Assembly: GCA_022432975.1 (NCBI GenBank)
Contig: CM039516.1
Location: 36,483,599-36,547,598, forward strand
DNA: 64,000 bases
From: Begonia masoniana
Lineage: Eukaryota; Streptophyta; Magnoliopsida; Cucurbitales; Begoniaceae
Direction: 5' to 3'
The translations under genes were made by a program, and so were the position numbers. The notes under the pieces are model-generated. The model was not told the origin of the DNA and searched no databases. It saw only the letters and a list, made by a program, of their open reading frames with translations. Shown piece after piece: positions 59,214 through 64,000 of the stretch (positions are counted from its first letter, which is position 1; each line of letters opens with the position of its first letter).

Positions 59214-61395
59214 TGTAACGCCCCGAGTTATCTAAACCCGGTTTGCTACTCAACACACTGAACCGAACCATGACGACTTGATACTAAATTTAAAAATATT
59301 TCACTCGACAGTCAAAATTTGACATTTTCTAAAACTCGATGTATTTTAAAACTTGCAGCGGAAATCAATCGAACATCAATGAAGTTAAATAATCTGTGAA
59401 AACATTTTAAAATAATTGTTGGGAGTGTTAAGAATAATGGGCAAAAAATATAAAGCTTTAAAAATGTGGAATACCCATGAAATTGCAGAAGTCAAACACA
59501 TCTGCCGATGACAAAGTCAACACAAGGAGCAGAAATAGAAAATAGGAGGCCTCTACCGATGACAAACGACAAAACTTCGGTTATATCAACCGGTCACAAA
59601 ATGACAAACACTACCTACATCTTCCGATGACGTCAGCCGGAAGATATACAAACAGGACAACTCTCGGTAGACTGCATCTACCGATAGCTAGGCGACAAAA
59701 CTTGCTACTTACATCTACCGATGACGTCAGCCGAGGGATTTCTTCCTCCAGCATCTGCCGATCGCTAGACGACAACTCGCAACTTATATCTACCGATGAC
59801 GTCAGCCGGATGACTCCTTCATCCAACATCTGCCGATCGCTAGACGACAAAACTTACCACTTTCATCTACCGATGACGTCAGCCGGATGACTCCTTCATC
59901 CAACATCTGCCGATCGCTAGACGACAGAACTTACCACTTTCATCTAACGATGACGTCAGCCGGATGACTCCTTCATCCAACATCTGCCGATAGACTTCAG
60001 AACAGCAATTCTGCTGTATTCCAAGAAAGCTCTGACTATCAAAGGATTTAAGCATTTTACTAAGACCAATCAGAGACAGATCAAATCATTGCATTACTCA
60101 AATCCAGTAGAAAACAGTATTTTCAAAACCCAACAGAACACTAATATCAAAGATTCCCAGAATGTATTCAAAGTTTTGAAAACACTACTATAATAAAATT
60201 TTCAGAAAAGGGAACATCTATACTGAACTAGTTACTCCCAACTCAACACCTGCAGCCATGGATTAAACCGCCTCAACAGATGTCCAAACCGATGCCTGAA
60301 AATGCTCCTCCAACCAGCCTGGTCCTCTTATCGGTCGGTAAACACACCTTCAGTAACTTCTTCACCTACATCACAAACTCATCTATTAGCCTAATGCTAA
60401 GCAAGTAGAGCAATGAATGAAATGAATTAATGAAACAAAAATTTCCCTAAACATGCATTCTCAACTTTCTCATCTCAGTTGTATTCAAATTTGTTCTCTG
60501 TGGATCCCTCTGTACGATGGGAAAGTGGATTAGTCATTCCCCAAAGCATGCATCCTCTGATCTCAATTAAGGGGCGGATTAATTCCCTTAACAGTTAACT
60601 GGTCTGATCCCCCTGTAGGATTGGGAAGTGGATCACTTTTCCCAAAACCTCAATCCTCTGTTCTCAATTAAGGGGCGGATTAATCCCCCTTAACAGTTGT
60701 TCTGATCATCCTACTCACATTTACCATGCGTTTCATGTAAATTCATTTTCGTAATCTTTCAAAACATGATGCATGTCAACTGGTAATAAACATACAAACA
60801 TACATAAATCCTACTGTTTGTGATGTAGGCCCGAAGGCACAAACAAACTCTACTTACCTGGCTCCCTGGAAATCGCTCGGCTAAATGCTACTTCAGAAGC
60901 TCGCTCACCTAAAATCATAATAGTACATATATTAAACTTTCACTAAACTTCACAGAATCAATATAGGAGTTTGAGGAACCAAATTTGAAACCCCACAACT
61001 CGGGTATTCTCAATAGTCGCTCAGCCCGAACATACTCTAAATCACAACATTCCTTGAAACTCCTCACATTGTACTCCCTCAGCTATCTCATTACTAAAAT
61101 CGCAAGAAAACAAGGAGGGCTTACCTAGGTTGAAGGAGAATCGGGCAGGAGAATCGCCTAGAGATTTCTGCCGTTCGAGCTGAAGACCGAAAGGGAAAGA
61201 AAATGAGTAGTGGTGGCGGCTACTCTAAACTTTTTGCCTTAAATACCTTATCCACTTTCAAATTTGCCAATTACCTTTATGCCCTTACTTACTCATTCTT
61301 CAGCCTAACCTACATTATACTAAAAGTTCATTCATCGATTATACTTAATAGATTTATCTGTTATTTTAAATTTTTAATTAAAGTCGAGTGTTACA
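59214..61395 (-). repeat. 3' LTR of the L1 gypsy element
   Basis: Plus-strand ends are TGTAACGCCCCGAG and AGTCGAGTGTTACA. It defines family L1 and so assigns the three L1 solo LTRs to a chromodomain gypsy. Minus-strand TATTTAAGGC (about 61244-61253) precedes GTAGCCGCCAC. The minus-strand donor CCAG|GTAAGTAG (about 60854) and acceptor TGTAG|GTGAAG (about 60364) are present. Confidence 0.92.
59690..60000 (-). repeat. 77-bp minisatellite, about 4 copies, TGACGTCA core
   Basis: GATGACGTCAGCCGGATGAC recurs at 59795, 59872 and 59949, with a diverged unit before them. Each unit also holds CATCTGCCGATCGCTAGACGAC. TGACGTCA is a perfect palindrome of the bZIP C-box/as-1 type. Confidence 0.9.
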
Positions 61396-61407
61396 ATCTA
61401 CCCTCCT
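61396..61407 (-). other. Polypurine tract of the L1 element
   Basis: Minus strand AAGGAGGGTAGAT directly before the LTR start TGTAACACTCG, matching the L5 tract. Confidence 0.75.
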
Positions 61408-61430
61408 TAAAAGAATTTTGTCCTCAAAAT

Positions 61431-62798
61431 TCAGTACCTGAACAGTTCTGGATGTTGGTTCATCATGTCTTGCTGGCGTTCCCAAGTTACCTCCTCTGTA
61501 TTCTGATTGTGCCATAAGACTTTCACAAATGGAACTTCTTTGTTGCGCAACATCTTCACTGTAAAATCTAGAATCTTCATAGGCTTTTCTTCATAGGTAA
61601 GTGTAGGTTGAATTTCAATGCTCTGCTGTTCAACAACTTGAGTTGGATCCCGCATACACTTCTTTAACATCGAGACATGGAACACGTCATGTATCCCTCC
61701 CATAGAAGCTGGTAGCTGTAACTGATAGGCTGCCTTCCCAATCCTTTTCAGAATTGAGAAAGGACCAACAAATCTAGGATTCAGTTTGCCTCTCTTTCCA
61801 AATCTCACAACTCCTTTGAATGGTGATACCTTAAGAAAAACCTCATCGCCTACTTTAAACTCTAATTCTCTGCGTCTTCTGTCAGCATAGCTCTTCTGTC
61901 GGCTTTGAGCTGTTAAGATCCTCTGACGGATGAGAGCAACCTTCTCAATAGTCTGCTGCACAATGTCAGGACCAAGCAACTGTGCTTCACCAACTTCGTC
62001 CCAGTACAAAGGAGATCTACATCTTCGTCCATACAAAGCTTCATACGGTGCCATTCCTATTGTTGCTTGAAAACTGTTATTATAAGAAAATTCCACCAAT
62101 GGCAGATACTTGCACCAAGAACCTTGAAAATCCAAAACACATGCCCGAAGCATATCCTCTAACGTTTGAATGGTTCTTTCCGATTTTCCATCTGTTTGAG
62201 GGTGAAAGGCTGTACTGAAGTTTAGCTGTGTGCCCATGGCTTTATGTAAACTCTTCCAAAATTTGGATGTGAATCTAGAGTCTCGGTCCGAAACTATAGT
62301 AGCTAGAACTCCATGCAGTCGCACAACCTCCTGCACATACAATTCAGCTAACTGATCCATAGAGTAAGTCACCTTGATGGGTAAGAAATGGGCTGATTTG
62401 GTTAATCGATCGATTATCGTCCAGATTGCATCATGTCCTTTTGCTGTTCTGGGTAATCCTACAACAAAGTCCATGGTTATCTGCTCCCATTTCCATTCAG
62501 GGAGTGGTAATGGCTGCAACATTCCTGCAGGCCTCTGATGTTCAGCCTTAACCTGCTGGCAGATCAAACACAATCCTACATGTTCAGCAACGCTCCGCTT
62601 CATACCTGGCCACCAATAAGTCTGCTTAAGGTCTCTGTACATCTTCGTACTACCAGGATGAACGGAGAATCTAGAAGAATGAGCTTCAGAAAGGATTTCA
62701 TCGTGAAGTTCTTTATTGGCTGGCACAAAATATCTATTCCTGAACTTAAGTATTCCATCATCGGTATAATTGAAGTCCAAATTGTCGGTAGACTCCAT
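61431..62798 (-). pseudogene. Gypsy integrase and chromodomain, L1 element (455 codons open)
   Basis: The frame opens with the tail of the RNase H-integrase linker, then the HHCC zinc finger (AHSSRFSVHPGSTKMYRDL to CLICQQVK). The DDE core follows, with Asp in MDFVVGLP, Asp in VSDRDSRFTS and Glu in the LEDMLRA region, and HPQTDG. Next come EFKVGDEVFLKVSPFKG and GPFSILKRIG (GPY/F-like module). The chromodomain (about the last 60 residues) ends VLWHNQNTEEVTWERQ, before PELFRY and the stop. It inserts cDNA into chromatin, and the chromodomain guides target choice in this group. It is separated from the upstream RT-RNase H frame by a 1-2 base shift near 62800-62830. Confidence 0.92.
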
Positions 62799-62826
62799 GC
62801 TCGACTTGAACTTTATACACTCCTCA

Positions 62827-64000
62827 TCAATGTTCTGGGTTTCTTTTTATCCTTTCTAGAATAGTAGGTTTCAAAGAGATGGCAGAAAGCATAGCTGCTA
62901 CATTGGACACAGTTTCTAGGTTAAACTTATGAAATTCAGACTCTAAGGCCACCGCCATATCCAGAGTCAAAGCTGAGGCTGACGGTATTACTCTACTTAA
63001 TGCATCAGCCACCACATTGGCCTTACCAGGGTGGTATTTAATCTCAAAATTGTAGTCTTTAACAAACTCCAACCATCTACGTTGCCTCATATTTAATTCC
63101 TTCTGCGTGAAAATATACTTCAGACTTTTATGATCCGAAAATATTTCGCAAGGCTGTCCATAAAAGTAGTGCCTCCAAATCTTAAGTGCAAATACTACAG
63201 CAGCTAATTCTAAATCATGGGTAGGGTAATTCTTCTCATGAGTTTTCAACTGTCTAGAGGCATAAGCTATGACCTTACCATCTTGCATTAACACACATCC
63301 AAGACCAACCTTGGAAGCATCATAGTAAATACTAAGTTTACCATTCACAGCTGGAAGGGTTAAAATTGGAGCATTGGTTAGTTTCTGTTTTAAGGTCATG
63401 AAACTATGTTCACATTCATCGGTCCATATATACTTCACATTTTTCCTGGTTAACTTAGTAAGGGGTGTAGCAATCTTTGAAAATCCTTCAATGAACTTTC
63501 TGTAATACCCTGCTAGTCCAATAAAACTTCAAATATCAGTAGCACTCTTCGGTTGGGGCCACTCCTTAACTGCTTGAACTTTTGCTGGATCAACAGATAT
63601 GCCGTCCCCAGAGATGACATGTCCTAAAAAGTGAACTTGGTCCAACCAGAACTCACACTTAGAAAACTTGGCATAAAGTTGGTGCTGCCTTAGTAATCCT
63701 AATACCAAGCTTAAATGCCTTGCATGCTCATTCTTAGTTCTAGAATAGATCAGAATGTCGTCTATGAATACTATGACAAACTTGTCCAAATACTCATGAA
63801 ACACCCTATTCATGAGATCCATGAAGGCTGCTGGTGCATTTGTCAAACCAAAAGACATAACCAAAAATTCGTAATGTCCATATCTCGTACGAAAGGCAGT
63901 CTTTGGTATATCCTCAGACTTAACCTTCAATTGGTAGTACCCTGATCTTAAGTCAATCTTAGAGAAAACTCGTGCACCTTGAAGTTGGTCAAACAAATCA
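62827..64000 (-). pseudogene. Gypsy reverse transcriptase and RNase H, L1 element, one in-frame stop
   Basis: RT starts before the window edge. Visible: [37 protein letters not shown], the catalytic [11 protein letters not shown] (about 63755-63785) and [19 protein letters not shown] at 63531-63529 falls in [14 protein letters not shown], where the family normally has Arg, so a CGA to TGA change is likely. RNase H follows in the same frame: [71 protein letters not shown]. The frame ends at 62827 by frameshift into the integrase frame. Confidence 0.92.

Larger units (their letters stand above)
59214..64000 (-). mobile_element. Ty3/gypsy chromodomain element (L1), 3' part; continues beyond the window
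   Basis: The 3' LTR (59214-61395), polypurine tract (61396-61407) and most of pol are present on the minus strand. The order RT, RNase H, integrase, chromodomain is that of chromovirus-type gypsy. It is the least decayed element here: one in-frame stop and one frameshift in about 2.6 kb of pol. The 5' LTR, gag and protease lie past 64000. Confidence 0.93.

Noticed and set aside
1..64000. tRNA, rRNA or known small RNA genes
   Set aside because: I looked for tRNA B-box-type GGTTCRANTCC motifs with matching acceptor stems and for rRNA-like stretches and found none I could support.

Overview
This window is plant nuclear DNA, most likely from a eudicot. The evidence is a UDP-glucosyltransferase gene with a single phase-0 intron, a plant-type leucine-rich-repeat (LRR) gene, Ty1/copia elements with a primer site for initiator tRNA-Met, and chromodomain-bearing Ty3/gypsy elements with very long LTRs. 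The DNA is AT-rich and dominated by nested transposable elements. I see no bacterial-type operons, CRISPR arrays, tRNA genes or rRNA genes.

Only two host genes are convincing, both on the minus strand. One is an LRR protein gene at 13434-14695, with one apparent single-base frameshift. The other is a UGT74-like glucosyltransferase at 33973-35449, with two exons and 459 residues. A decayed fragment related to the LRR gene lies at about 56580-56955.

Most of the rest can be resolved into dated layers, because insertion ends (TG...CA) and target-site duplications (TSDs) can be read directly. Six solo LTRs carry perfect 5-bp TSDs: 4100-6277 (AACTT), 6391-9626 (TATAA), 16670-23195 (GATTT) with 16810-20820 (ATTAA) nested in it, 26117-28217 (AAAAA) and 30235-33639 (CGTAT). 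For reference I name the LTR families L1 (4100, 16810, 26117, 59214), L2 (6391, 30235), L3 (42767, 52551), L4 (16670), L5 (the 40703-56065 element) and L6 (3680-11414, a candidate).

The right half is a Russian doll. A copia element (35707-56513) landed about 257 bp upstream of the UGT start codon. It was split in its RNase H region by a gypsy element (40703-56065, TSD ATCAT). That element was in turn split by two L3 solo LTRs: 42767-48973, and 52551-55132 with perfect TSD AAAAC. The first of these was split by a hAT-like DNA transposon (45887-48693, 8-bp TSD GCCCCATG) carrying fragments of a host coiled-coil gene. The right edge (59214 to the end) is the 3' LTR and most of pol of another chromodomain gypsy element on the minus strand.

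Two patterns are worth a second look. First, most of the long LTR families share an intron-like layout: a donor AGGTAAGT, then a 'GGCCTACAYCAC'-type block, and later an acceptor-like 'TGTAGGTGA' box. Second, most carry internal minisatellites (units of 26, 51, 59, 61, 64 and 77 bp), several built around palindromic bZIP-type sites (TGACGTCA or CACGTG).
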